Under the pieces are notes generated by a model. That model was not told the origin of the DNA and did no database searches. It was given only the letters and a program-made list of their open reading frames with translations. 64,000 nt of DNA, taken from the NCBI GenBank assembly GCA_052117605.1, contig JBQKIT010000016.1; one strand, given 5' to 3'. The translations under genes and the position numbers were made by a program. Shown here piece after piece: positions 27,253 to 35,673 of the stretch (position 1 is the first letter of the stretch; every line of letters starts with the position of its first letter). This DNA comes from CAG-791 sp000431495. GTDB taxonomy: Bacteria; Bacillota; Clostridia; Lachnospirales; Lachnospiraceae.

Positions 27253-28110
27253 ATGATTGTTTGTGAACCTACAAGTGGCCTGACCAGCCGGATATATGTA
27301 ATGGCAGATGCCTATCAGCTTGCGAAAGATCAGGGACAGGAGCTGATCATTGTCTGGCAGAAGACATCGGACTGCGACTGTTTTTATCGGGATGTTTTTG
27401 ACGAAAAGCAATTTGCGGATGTGCCGCACAGAATTATCGAATGTAACCGGTTTGAATATAAGCTGCGGGGGCTTATGCGTGGGCATATCGGCGCGGATTG
27501 GAACAAAATCATTCGAGAGTTCTGGGTACGAATTACGTTTGCAGTTAAGTATCGGTGGACCAGGAGCGCGTTGAAGAGACAATGTACTTTCTTTAAAAAC
27601 AGCTATGAGGACGGGAATCGTCTGCTGAATCCGGAGGAGATCCAGGGGAAGAATAGCTACATAGAGGCGTATAATTGCATTACAGGCCAGAGGAATCTGT
27701 CATGCATTCGTTTTCAGAACAGGTTCTACGCGAAGGCAGCGAAAATTCTGCAAGGTCAGAAATGTGTCGGCATACATATCCGGCGCACGGACCATCGACC
27801 GGCAACAGAGGGGAGCTCTACGGACAGTTTTATCCATAGGATGAAGCAAATTGTGGAAGAGCATCCTGAAATGAAATTTTATGTAGCGACGGATGATTGG
27901 AATGAACAACATAAGCTGACGCAATTGTTTGGTGAACGGATTCTTACGAATTCAGAGAAGGTTTTAACAAGAAGCAGCCGCGAAGGCATGGAAGATGCGG
28001 TGGTTGATACAATTTGTCTGTCACAGACAGAATATATTCTTGGGTCTTATGCCAGCATTTTTTCTAAATTTTCGGCGGAGTACGGTGGGATCCGGCTGGA
28101 GATAGTGTAA
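27253..28110 (+). CDS. Fucosyltransferase-superfamily GT-B protein
   Basis: A 285-residue protein. The segment GIHIRRTDH (about residues 173-181) matches the HxRRxD donor-binding loop shared by alpha-1,2- and alpha-1,6-fucosyltransferases (NodZ, FUT8) and protein O-fucosyltransferases. FYVATDDW and YILGSYASIFSKFSAEYGG also fit the C-terminal Rossmann domain of that superfamily. The N-terminal start EPTSGLTSRIYVMADAYQLAK resembles the G-L-x-N/S-R region. It is therefore probably a GDP-sugar-dependent transferase, plausibly for fucose. It is not a standard GT11, and a clear homologue cannot be named. It follows the GT2 gene by nine bases. Confidence 0.7.
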   Translation: MIVCEPTSGLTSRIYVMADAYQLAKDQGQELIIVWQKTSDCDCFYRDVFDEKQFADVPHRIIECNRFEYKLRGLMRGHIGADWNKIIREFWVRITFAVKYRWTRSALKRQCTFFKNSYEDGNRLLNPEEIQGKNSYIEAYNCITGQRNLSCIRFQNRFYAKAAKILQGQKCVGIHIRRTDHRPATEGSSTDSFIHRMKQIVEEHPEMKFYVATDDWNEQHKLTQLFGERILTNSEKVLTRSSREGMEDAVVDTICLSQTEYILGSYASIFSKFSAEYGGIRLEIV

Positions 28111-28134
28111 ACGGCATTGGTATGGAGTGTGCAG

Positions 28135-29871
28135 ATGGGAATTGTCAAGAAACTGAATTATATTTTAACCGGTCGTCAGAAACGAGAACTGGTCGGAATT
28201 ACCTTTTTGATTGTGATCGGTTCCGCGTTGGAGCTGTTGGGAGTAACGGCTGTGCTGCCGGTCATCAGTGCGATTATGCAGCCGGAGGCATTGGTTCATC
28301 AGAAATATTACTCATTCATATACAGAACGTTGCATCTGCAGAGCGCGCTTCAGCTTGCGGTTGTGTTGATTGTGTTCATGATTATTGTATATGTTATGAA
28401 GAACGCATATCTGATTTTCATGTACAATCGTCAGTACAAATTCGTATATAAGAATCTTCATATTCTTTCTGATCAGATGATGGACTGCTATCTGCATCAG
28501 CCATATCTTTTTCATGTAGAAAAGAGCAGCTCGGAACTGCTGCGCAATATCAATGTGGACGCGGGAAATTTCTACGGGGTTCTTCAGGCTGGAATTCAAC
28601 TTGTTACAGAGGGGATGGTCTGCCTGACTTTGCTCGTGTATCTTTTGATTCAGGATAGGTCTATCACATTGGCAATCCTTGGCCTGATGCTGATCATTCT
28701 TGTTCTGTTCATGAAGGTTTATAAGAAAATATTGTTCCGACTGGGGCAGAGGAGTCGCTTTTATTTTATGGAAGTGAACAAGTGGATTCAACAGGGGTTT
28801 GGCGGAATTAAGGAAATCAAAGTCCTGAACGAGGAGGATTTCTTTTGTCAGCAATTTGACAAGGCCTATGCAGGACATGCCGATACGGAATGTACCTATC
28901 ACAGTCTGGTGTCTATTCCAAAGCCTCTGATAGAGACAGTATGTATTGGCGGGCTCCTTGGAACCATCGGAATCAAGGTTATGCTGGGGGCGGATCTGGA
29001 TTATTTCCTTCCAGTTATTTCAGTATTTGCAGTTGCCGCTTTCCGCATGCTGCCGTCCTTTAACCGGATTACGGATTATCTGAGTACTATCATGTACCAG
29101 AAGGCATCTGTGGATGCTGTTTATGAGGACCTGAAGGAAATCGAGAAGCTGAAAGAGGAAAGGAAGCAGACACAGACAGAAGAGCCGATGATCTTCGAAC
29201 ATGAAATATGCGTGAGTCAGGTTGATTTCAGCTACCCGGGAACAGATCGGAAGGTTCTGGATCAGATTAGTCTCACCATTTATAAGAATTCATCTGTGGC
29301 CTTTATCGGGCATTCCGGTGCAGGAAAGACAACATTGGCGGATCTGATTCTGGGGGTTCTGAACCCGACAAGAGGAAATATCACCGTAGATGGTGTCAGT
29401 ATTTTCAGCCGGTTGAGCGGTTGGCATAAAAAGATTGGATATATTCCTCAGACGATCTATCTTCTGGATGATACCATTCGGAGAAATATCGCCTTCGGCA
29501 TTCCGGATGAGCAGATTGATCCGAAGAAAATGAATTATGCAATCGAGCGTGCCCAGTTAAGAGAGATGGTAGATGATCTGAAAGACGGGCTGGATACGGA
29601 AATCGGAGAAGGAGGAATCCGGCTTTCCGGTGGACAGAGACAGAGAATCGGGATTGCCAGAGCCCTTTACCGGGAACCGGAGATTCTCGTACTGGACGAG
29701 GCAACGGCGGCACTCGACAATGAAACAGAGGCAGCGGTGATGGATGCCATTGAACGGCTGCATGGAGAGATGACCCTACTGATTATCGCTCACCGGCTTT
29801 CCACAATTCAGAACTGCGATTATGTCTATGAGGTGAGCGAGGGAAAAGTCTGTCTGACGGATAAGCGTTGA
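28135..29871 (+). CDS. ABC exporter, fused permease and ATPase (MsbA/PglK-like)
   Basis: A 578-residue half-transporter that would act as a homodimer. The N-terminal ABC1 membrane domain has six helices (about residues 1-310). The C-terminal ATPase has Walker A GHSGAGKT, a Q-loop in YIPQTIYLL, the signature LSGGQRQRIGIARAL, Walker B ILVLDEATAALD and the H-loop IAHRLST. All catalytic residues are present. The subgroup resembles PglK/lipid-linked oligosaccharide flippases and lipid A exporters. ATG 28135 has GGAG seven bases upstream; an earlier TTG at 28117 lacks a site. Placed among glycosyltransferases, it may flip a lipid-linked glycan, a second route besides the Wzx flippase. Confidence 0.92.
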   Translation: MGIVKKLNYILTGRQKRELVGITFLIVIGSALELLGVTAVLPVISAIMQPEALVHQKYYSFIYRTLHLQSALQLAVVLIVFMIIVYVMKNAYLIFMYNRQYKFVYKNLHILSDQMMDCYLHQPYLFHVEKSSSELLRNINVDAGNFYGVLQAGIQLVTEGMVCLTLLVYLLIQDRSITLAILGLMLIILVLFMKVYKKILFRLGQRSRFYFMEVNKWIQQGFGGIKEIKVLNEEDFFCQQFDKAYAGHADTECTYHSLVSIPKPLIETVCIGGLLGTIGIKVMLGADLDYFLPVISVFAVAAFRMLPSFNRITDYLSTIMYQKASVDAVYEDLKEIEKLKEERKQTQTEEPMIFEHEICVSQVDFSYPGTDRKVLDQISLTIYKNSSVAFIGHSGAGKTTLADLILGVLNPTRGNITVDGVSIFSRLSGWHKKIGYIPQTIYLLDDTIRRNIAFGIPDEQIDPKKMNYAIERAQLREMVDDLKDGLDTEIGEGGIRLSGGQRQRIGIARALYREPEILVLDEATAALDNETEAAVMDAIERLHGEMTLLIIAHRLSTIQNCDYVYEVSEGKVCLTDKR

Positions 29872-29887
29872 CAGCAGAAGAGATGAT

Positions 29888-30856
29888 ATGGAAGATAATG
29901 CAGTAAAGAAGGCTTTGCAGAAGGTGGGCTGGATCAATCGGATCGTGATTCGCAGCAAAGAGCGAGAGAAAAGAGTGTCCTACGGAAATGAACATCCGGG
30001 CAAAACCTTTTTTGTTATCCGCAGGAATGCTCCCAATGCCGGCCTTTATTCTTTTGTGCTGACCAATCTTGGCTGGATGAAGTACGCTGTTGACAAAGGA
30101 TATATTCCGGTTGTTGATATGCAGAGCTTCTATAATACCTATCTGACGCACGAACAGGTGGGGAAGGTCAATGCCTGGGAATACTATTTTGAGCAACCCT
30201 GCAGTTATTCACTGAGTGACATCCAAAAGAGCAGGAATGTGATTCTGAGTTCGATCAATGCCCCCCGAGAGGCACCTTTGACCGGTGTGGAGCAGAATCT
30301 GGAGGCATTGCAGATGTGGAGAGCATTCGCACATCAGTATCTGCATTTTTCTCCGGAGGTTGGCCGAAGAATTCTGGAACAAAAGAAAATGTTCGAAAAT
30401 CACAGAGTACTTGGGGTTTTGTGTCGTGGAACTGATTATGTTGGGCAAAGGCCTTCAGGGCATCCGGTGCAGCCGACTGCGGAGCTTGTGATTCGGAAAT
30501 CGGAAGAGATGATGAAGAAACAGGGATATGATCGGATTTATCTTGCAACGGAGGACCGTGAGATTTTTCGAAAGTTTCAGCAGTCATTTGGAACATGCCT
30601 CTGTTCGAATGACAATGAGCGGTACGGAGATATCGGCAAGCAGAACCTGAATGAATTTTCTGATTTGCAGAGTGATTCATCAGGGACGCCTGCGCAGCGG
30701 CATTTTCAAAAGGGGTTTGATTATGCGGTTACGATTGGTCTTCTTGCGGAATGCAGCGGACTGGTGGCAGGAAGAGTCAGCGGAACCTATGGCGCACTGC
30801 TGCAGGAGAAGGACTATGAGAATGTGTATCTGTTTGATCTTGGATTATATGAATGA
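29888..30856 (+). CDS. GT-B fucosyltransferase-superfamily-like protein
   Basis: A 322-residue protein common in clostridial glycan clusters and usually left unnamed. The motif VLCRGTDYVGQRPSGHP (about residues 176-192) resembles the HxRxTD loop of the fucosyltransferase superfamily, and IYLATEDREIFRKF plus the AECSGLVAGRVSGTYG end resemble its donor-binding Rossmann domain. The N-terminus (FFVIRRNAPNAGLYSFVLTNLG) replaces the typical GLGNQ. The family link is an inference from these motifs. It starts 16 bases after the ABC exporter and is followed by a DUF5672 gene twelve bases on, so it is clearly in the same operon. Confidence 0.65.
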   Translation: MEDNAVKKALQKVGWINRIVIRSKEREKRVSYGNEHPGKTFFVIRRNAPNAGLYSFVLTNLGWMKYAVDKGYIPVVDMQSFYNTYLTHEQVGKVNAWEYYFEQPCSYSLSDIQKSRNVILSSINAPREAPLTGVEQNLEALQMWRAFAHQYLHFSPEVGRRILEQKKMFENHRVLGVLCRGTDYVGQRPSGHPVQPTAELVIRKSEEMMKKQGYDRIYLATEDREIFRKFQQSFGTCLCSNDNERYGDIGKQNLNEFSDLQSDSSGTPAQRHFQKGFDYAVTIGLLAECSGLVAGRVSGTYGALLQEKDYENVYLFDLGLYE

Positions 30857-30868
30857 AGGGACGATAGT

Positions 30869-31654
30869 ATGAAGACGCCTGAAGCCAGGAATCTTCCTCA
30901 GGTGACTTTGATCGCAGCTGCTTCCATCCGTGTACCGGAGACGGTGAAGGCTCTGCAGTATAGCAGGAAAGGGCTCCACTTTGCAGAGACGATCCTGTTT
31001 ACGGATCAGAAGCCGAAAAAACTGCCACCGGACATCCGGTGGGTGGAGATCCCGCCCATGCGGTCCATTGACGATTACAGCCGTTTTATACTGTACGAGG
31101 CGTGGCGTTATATCAAGACATCCCATGTCCTGATTGTCCAGTGGGATGGATATGTGGTGAATCCGGAACAGTGGGAGGATCATTTTCTGAAGTATGACTA
31201 TATTGGAGCTCTGTGGCCGGAATATCTTGACTTCCGAGATGCGAAAGGCAGACTATGCCGGGTTGGAAACGGAGGTGCTTCCCTTAGGAGCAGGCGGTTG
31301 ATGGAGTTTCCAACGACTCACAGCATTTCTTGGGAGCCGGGCGAGAATGAGGATGTCTTCTTATGTTGTAAAGAACGTGTTGAGCTTGAGGAGCATGGTT
31401 TTTGTTTTGCGGATAAGGAGACCGCGGCGCATTTTTCTCAGGAGAGAATTGTGCCGGAGAATAGAGGTGTGATTCCTTTTGCGTTTCATCAGTGGGAGGG
31501 AAACAACGCACAATACATAAGGTATGACAGAGGCTTTCTGTTTCATTGCAGGCAGTGGGCCATTGGCCGGCTGATCCGGAATGGAAGCTATGAGAAATTT
31601 CGTTCGCTTTATTTGAAAATGAAGGGGCAGGCGCTGAAGACTGGAGGAAGATGA
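30869..31654 (+). CDS. DUF5672 family protein, probable glycosyltransferase
   Basis: A 261-residue protein with the marks of DUF5672: HVLIVQWDGYVVNPEQWED (about residues 90-108), YDYIGALWP, VGNGGASLRSRRLME, and ENEDVFLCC followed by FADKETAAHFSQE. These are the family's conserved core. The WDGY Asp and the GNGG segment resemble the DxD and acceptor parts of GT-A glycosyltransferases, and the family occurs mostly in polysaccharide loci. A sugar-transferring role is likely, but no member with a known reaction comes to mind. GAAGGGACG precedes the start. Confidence 0.85.
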   Translation: MKTPEARNLPQVTLIAAASIRVPETVKALQYSRKGLHFAETILFTDQKPKKLPPDIRWVEIPPMRSIDDYSRFILYEAWRYIKTSHVLIVQWDGYVVNPEQWEDHFLKYDYIGALWPEYLDFRDAKGRLCRVGNGGASLRSRRLMEFPTTHSISWEPGENEDVFLCCKERVELEEHGFCFADKETAAHFSQERIVPENRGVIPFAFHQWEGNNAQYIRYDRGFLFHCRQWAIGRLIRNGSYEKFRSLYLKMKGQALKTGGR

Positions 31655-31660
31655 TAGAAC

Positions 31661-32770
31661 ATGAGAATCCTCTTTTTAATATTCTCTTTCCATGTTGGAG
31701 GAATTGAAAGACAACTGGCAGAAATGGCAAATGCCTTGGCTTGCGGGGGACACGAGGTACATGTGTGCGTGGTCAACCACTCTTATGATGCCCAGATGTT
31801 TGACACGTTAAATCAGTCGGTATCGGTCTTCCGGATGGAACGCAGGGTAAAAGGTGAGAAACTGCATTATATGAAGCAGTTCTGCGGCTATGTACGCAGA
31901 AATCATATTCAGATCATTCATGCGCAGGAACCGACAGGGGTGGTATTTGCGTCATTGGCCAGACTGTGCGTGTCGGGACTTCGTATTTTCGAGACCGTTC
32001 ATGACGTCGGGGAGGCACGGGAGTATTCTGCGAAGCAATTGAAACTGGCTGATCTGTTCTGCACCAAGTACATTGCCATTTCGGAAACGGTGAAACAGGA
32101 AATCATGCGGCGCGGGATTCCGGAGAATCGGATTTCTCAGATTCATAATGCAGTGAATTGTGAAAAATTCTCCCGGGAAAGATATCCTGCCAGACGGCAT
32201 GCGGCTCAGAATACATGGAATATTGCCAATGTTGCAAGATTTTTCCCGGAGAAAAAGGGACAGGATATTCTGATCCGGTCAATGGAAATCATCCGGAGAA
32301 CGCATCCGGAGTTGAAGCTTCATTTATACCTGGCGGGAGCAGTGTATCGAGGACAAGAGAAGGCGATGCAGGAGCAGAAGAATTATGTCGCGGAGCATAA
32401 CTTATCGGAAGTCGTTACATTTTGTGGAAATGTAGATGATGTACCGGGATTTCTGAGTACCATGGATGTTTTTGTACTGCCGTCCCGCTACGAAGGATTT
32501 GGAATTGCGCTGATTGAGGCGATGGCAATGGGAATCCCTTGTGTCGCAAGCAGACTGGATGGCCCGCGGGAAATTATGGAAGGCCATCCGGAACTGGGGA
32601 GAATGTTCGAACCAGGAGATGCAGAAGAACTGGCCGAACAGATCGCTTTCATCCTGCTGCATCCGGAAAAATATTCCGGAGAACGAATTTCATCCTATAT
32701 TAGAAAAGAGTACAGTATGGATGGACTCGTGGACAGACATCTGAAACTGTATCAAACAGCTCTTCACTGA
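31661..32770 (+). CDS. Glycosyltransferase family 4
   Basis: A 369-residue retaining GT-B glycosyltransferase. It begins MRILFLIFSFHVGGIERQL, typical of GT4. The C-terminal domain carries IANVARFFPEKKGQDILI and then VFVLPSRYEGFGIALIEAMAMGIPCVAS, the canonical E-x7-E donor motif, followed by DGPREIM. Length is ordinary for the family. It ends the plus-strand operon that starts near 21127; its stop is 14 bases from the stop of the convergent GT11 gene. Donor not determined. Confidence 0.93.
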   Translation: MRILFLIFSFHVGGIERQLAEMANALACGGHEVHVCVVNHSYDAQMFDTLNQSVSVFRMERRVKGEKLHYMKQFCGYVRRNHIQIIHAQEPTGVVFASLARLCVSGLRIFETVHDVGEAREYSAKQLKLADLFCTKYIAISETVKQEIMRRGIPENRISQIHNAVNCEKFSRERYPARRHAAQNTWNIANVARFFPEKKGQDILIRSMEIIRRTHPELKLHLYLAGAVYRGQEKAMQEQKNYVAEHNLSEVVTFCGNVDDVPGFLSTMDVFVLPSRYEGFGIALIEAMAMGIPCVASRLDGPREIMEGHPELGRMFEPGDAEELAEQIAFILLHPEKYSGERISSYIRKEYSMDGLVDRHLKLYQTALH

Positions 32771-32784
32771 CCAGAATCCATGAT

Positions 32785-33846
32785 TCAGAAATCATTGGTC
32801 GCAATCCAGGTAGGATCAGGGGAACAGGTTATTTTATCGGGATGATTGTTCAGATAGGCCCCCCAGAATCCAAAAGAGCTTTCTGTGAAAATGTTATGGT
32901 GGCAGGCAGCCATTAGCTGCATGTCCCGATAACTATCCGCTCCCTTGTTCCAGTCGATGAAATGAACTGCGTCTTTATTGAAATCCAGACCGAAAATCCG
33001 TTCGTTTTCCTGACACCAGCCGACACTCTTTTCATCAGTGAAGAAATAGAATACCGGATTCTCAATCCGCTCCTGAATATAACGAACGGCCCTTTTGAAG
33101 TAGCCGTATTTGTAGCAATAGCCGTTTACAAACAGCATATCGCTTCTTCTGGCATGAATGGCGACTGAATTCACAGAAGAAATTTCTTCCAGCATCTGAA
33201 GATTTTTACTGTCTGTCGGAGATGTGAATTGAAAGGTCTGACGAAGCTCCTGATCTATTTTTTCAATGCCGAAACCCTTGCGGCAAAAAGCAAGAGAGTG
33301 ACCGGTCAGTATCTGATCCGGGTATTTCTGAAAAGGATCTAATTTGGCATTTTCCCGGGCGATCAAACGGTCGGAGAGTGCATGTCGCGTAATCCGTTTG
33401 AGATGATAGCCGAGGCAGGTGCGGAAGAAAGCGGTCAGCATGCGTCGAGGGTTGGAACCATTGGAGTTGACGCCGATGGAGTCTGTCGCAGCATGTCCTT
33501 CGTTGAAGTCGTGAATCGGATATCCGGCAGCGCGAAGTCCCTCACAGGTGGGAGTGGCATAATTCCAGCCGCTTGTCCAGAAGCTGCTCTTTTCGATATG
33601 CGAAAGAACTTCCTTTTTTTCAGAAGAGGAAAGAAGCTGGCTCATTCTGGGAGCCTGAATGCCGAATACCTTATCCAGCTCATATCCGTTCCATTTCGAG
33701 AACATACCGGGGCGATCATCCGGGAGATCATAGAGAAAATCCTCCAGATACAGCGGTGTGTCGTGATTGTTGCGGCGAATGGCAAGATACTCCGCATAGT
33801 CGAGCATTTGATTGCCGAGTCCTGAATCGATGTGTGCAAGACGCAT
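32785..33846 (-). CDS. Alpha-1,2-fucosyltransferase (GT11)
   Basis: A 353-residue GT11 protein, which moves fucose from GDP-fucose to O-2 of galactose. The three family motifs are visible: GLGNQM (9-14), HARRSDM (231-237, usually HxRRGDY) and SSFGFWGAYLN (323-333, usually SSFSWWGAWLN). FYFFTDE is also typical. The middle is longer than in short GT11 enzymes (about 290 residues), through an insertion near 100-180. The start has AAAGGAAA six bases upstream on the minus strand. It is co-directional with the polymerase-like gene upstream of it and convergent with the GT4 gene. GDP-fucose genes are not in the window. Confidence 0.92.
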   Translation of the reverse strand: MRLAHIDSGLGNQMLDYAEYLAIRRNNHDTPLYLEDFLYDLPDDRPGMFSKWNGYELDKVFGIQAPRMSQLLSSSEKKEVLSHIEKSSFWTSGWNYATPTCEGLRAAGYPIHDFNEGHAATDSIGVNSNGSNPRRMLTAFFRTCLGYHLKRITRHALSDRLIARENAKLDPFQKYPDQILTGHSLAFCRKGFGIEKIDQELRQTFQFTSPTDSKNLQMLEEISSVNSVAIHARRSDMLFVNGYCYKYGYFKRAVRYIQERIENPVFYFFTDEKSVGWCQENERIFGLDFNKDAVHFIDWNKGADSYRDMQLMAACHHNIFTESSFGFWGAYLNNHPDKITCSPDPTWIATNDF

Positions 33847-33866
33847 AGAAATTTCCTTTCTTAAAT

Positions 33867-35522
33867 CTATTGAAGTTTATCCCTGTAAGGCGACTGATCT
33901 TCCGGTTTCATAAACCGCAATCGCGCTTGCATAAATAAAAACAGCAGGAGAAAGGAAACAATCCATCCCCATGTAAAAACGCAGATTGCCCTGCGGATGT
34001 ATTCCAGATGAGGAGCAATCCCTGTATACATGCACATTTCCTCCGGCGCTGACCAAGAGAGAACCTGCGTATCCGAAGAAAGGTCGGAGATCATTTGCTC
34101 GGTATATACCATCGGCGGCTGCTCGGATCCGTCCGGACAAAAACGGGTCGGAATCAGTAAGGTGGAAAATGATGTTGTCCGGATGACAAAGAGCATGGTC
34201 AGAAGAAATGCAGGGATACAGGCCTCGAAGCATATCCGGCGAAGCACCCGTGCCGTAACGGCATACAGGTCAAATAACTTCATGGAAGGAAGAGAGAACG
34301 AAAGATTCCTCTGTCCCAATGCCGTAAGATGGTTCATATGAGCATGCTTACGGAAAGTGTATGGAAGATATGATGGCATTTTTAACTGGAACAGGAAACT
34401 GCCGAGGATCAGGCAGGTGATATTCTTGAATGAAGTATTAAACATAAAAGGTTCGGTTACGCCGGCAACGGAAAAACTGATCAAAATTGCAGCCTCCGCA
34501 CCGTGGTTTTTCCGAAGAGCGGAATGGATTGCTGCAAAATAGAAAACGCAGAACAAAACAAAGAACAGAATTCCAAGGTGAACAAAGAGATAGACATAGG
34601 AACAGTCTATGGAATTGTTCAGATCCGGAGTCGTCAGCAGGCGGTGTCCCAACAGGCAGACCGGCTCTGTTGTCAGGAAAAAGTTGGATAAAACAAAGCG
34701 GTGGTGTACGAGTTTATCTGCGAGGTCATAGACTTTTCCCTTCAGTAGAACAGGACCGGCGACAGAGAACAGAACGCAAGCGGGAAAGATCAGTTCTGCA
34801 CAGAAATTGATGCATTTTCGCAGACGCGGATGATGCAGAGAGGATGACGGACGGAATGACAGATAATAGCTGCATGCCAAGTAGAAGGTTACGACAAGAA
34901 AACCGGTATAGCTCAAAGAGAAGAAAAGAACGTACAGATTTCCCAGCATAAAGAAAATTGAGGCCTGTTGAAGCTTCCGACTGTTATCGGACAGATCATA
35001 CATCCATAAAGCGGCCAAGACCAGATAAGTGATATGCAGAACATTGGGATGCGAATACCCAAATGACCAGCGCACAACATAGCCAAGGGAGCCTTTGGCA
35101 TGTACGTAATAGAGATCCGGAAGAAGTCCTGTCTGAGTCAGGAACATTTTCAGCAGAAAGCAGATCATCAGAAAACGTGCGCTGATGTGAAAAATTCGGC
35201 GAAGGGAAATGTCCTTCATGCCGATGAGCATTGCAACGCAGAATGCGATGCCGCGCTCACCGGTTCGCAGGTATACGATGGTCGTGAGGAAGAGCAAAAA
35301 GGTGACCCAGATTTTTTCCGTAAACGAATATTCGGTGAGAATCAGTTTGCCAAGCCAGAAAATCATTCCGGATACGAGAAGGAGCATGTAAGGAATGGAT
35401 TCTTCCGCAAGTCCGAGTCCTTTTGCACCGAGCATCAGGAGGAAAAACATATAGTAGCAGAACTCGGCAATGGAAATCTGGAAGAATCTGGTACTTATTT
35501 TGGAAGGAACTGTCTGAAGCAT
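33867..35522 (-). CDS. Wzy-like polysaccharide polymerase with extra C-terminal domain
   Basis: About 551 residues. The first 400 contain about ten membrane segments with WSFGYSHPNVLH, a segment known from capsule and exopolysaccharide polymerases of Gram-positive bacteria, and an extracytoplasmic loop after SYTGFL. A further 150 residues add two more membrane helices around a soluble loop, not usual for the family. The start at 35522 (MLQTVPSK) has GAGG at 35530-35533 and a promoter directly upstream; an in-frame ATG at 35555 would lie inside that promoter. It forms a minus-strand pair with the GT11 gene. This is the second polymerase candidate in the window. Confidence 0.78.
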   Translation of the reverse strand: MLQTVPSKISTRFFQISIAEFCYYMFFLLMLGAKGLGLAEESIPYMLLLVSGMIFWLGKLILTEYSFTEKIWVTFLLFLTTIVYLRTGERGIAFCVAMLIGMKDISLRRIFHISARFLMICFLLKMFLTQTGLLPDLYYVHAKGSLGYVVRWSFGYSHPNVLHITYLVLAALWMYDLSDNSRKLQQASIFFMLGNLYVLFFSLSYTGFLVVTFYLACSYYLSFRPSSSLHHPRLRKCINFCAELIFPACVLFSVAGPVLLKGKVYDLADKLVHHRFVLSNFFLTTEPVCLLGHRLLTTPDLNNSIDCSYVYLFVHLGILFFVLFCVFYFAAIHSALRKNHGAEAAILISFSVAGVTEPFMFNTSFKNITCLILGSFLFQLKMPSYLPYTFRKHAHMNHLTALGQRNLSFSLPSMKLFDLYAVTARVLRRICFEACIPAFLLTMLFVIRTTSFSTLLIPTRFCPDGSEQPPMVYTEQMISDLSSDTQVLSWSAPEEMCMYTGIAPHLEYIRRAICVFTWGWIVSFLLLFLFMQARLRFMKPEDQSPYRDKLQ

Positions 35523-35541
35523 TGGGGAACCTCGTATAAGA

Positions 35542-35569
35542 CTTATAAGATGCATAGCGATGCTTTCAA
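35542..35569 (-). promoter_or_regulatory. Putative promoter for the minus-strand polymerase/GT11 pair
   Basis: On the minus strand TTGAAA (35569-35564) and TATAAG (35547-35542) are separated by 16 bases and would start transcription near 35535, just ahead of the GAGG and ATG 35522. It abuts the plus-strand promoter at 35570-35598, giving a back-to-back arrangement. Confidence 0.5.
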
Positions 35570-35598
35570 TTGTTGAATTGAGTAGAAAGCGGTATAAT
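35570..35598 (+). promoter_or_regulatory. Putative promoter for the GT4/acyltransferase/GT-C operon
   Basis: A consensus TATAAT at 35593-35598 has TTGTTG at 35570-35575 with a 17-base spacer. It lies 76 bases before the start at 35674 and directly behind the divergent promoter. The -35 is only half-consensus. Confidence 0.5.
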
Positions 35599-35673
35599 TT
35601 TTGCTATTATAGCATTTTATGGCCTCTATGCGAAACGAATGAGGCTTTCTGGAATTTTTTGGAGAGAAGCGCA

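Noticed and set aside
26518..27582. A 354-codon minus-strand frame opposite the GT2 and fucosyltransferase-like genes
   Set aside because: The product has low-complexity, His/Arg/Ile-rich composition and no family likeness, while the plus strand carries clear GT motifs and proper start sites.
32768..32802. Imperfect inverted repeat at the convergent junction of the GT4 and GT11 genes as a terminator
   Set aside because: The stem has bulges, overlaps the last GT11 codons and no clear T run follows on either strand.
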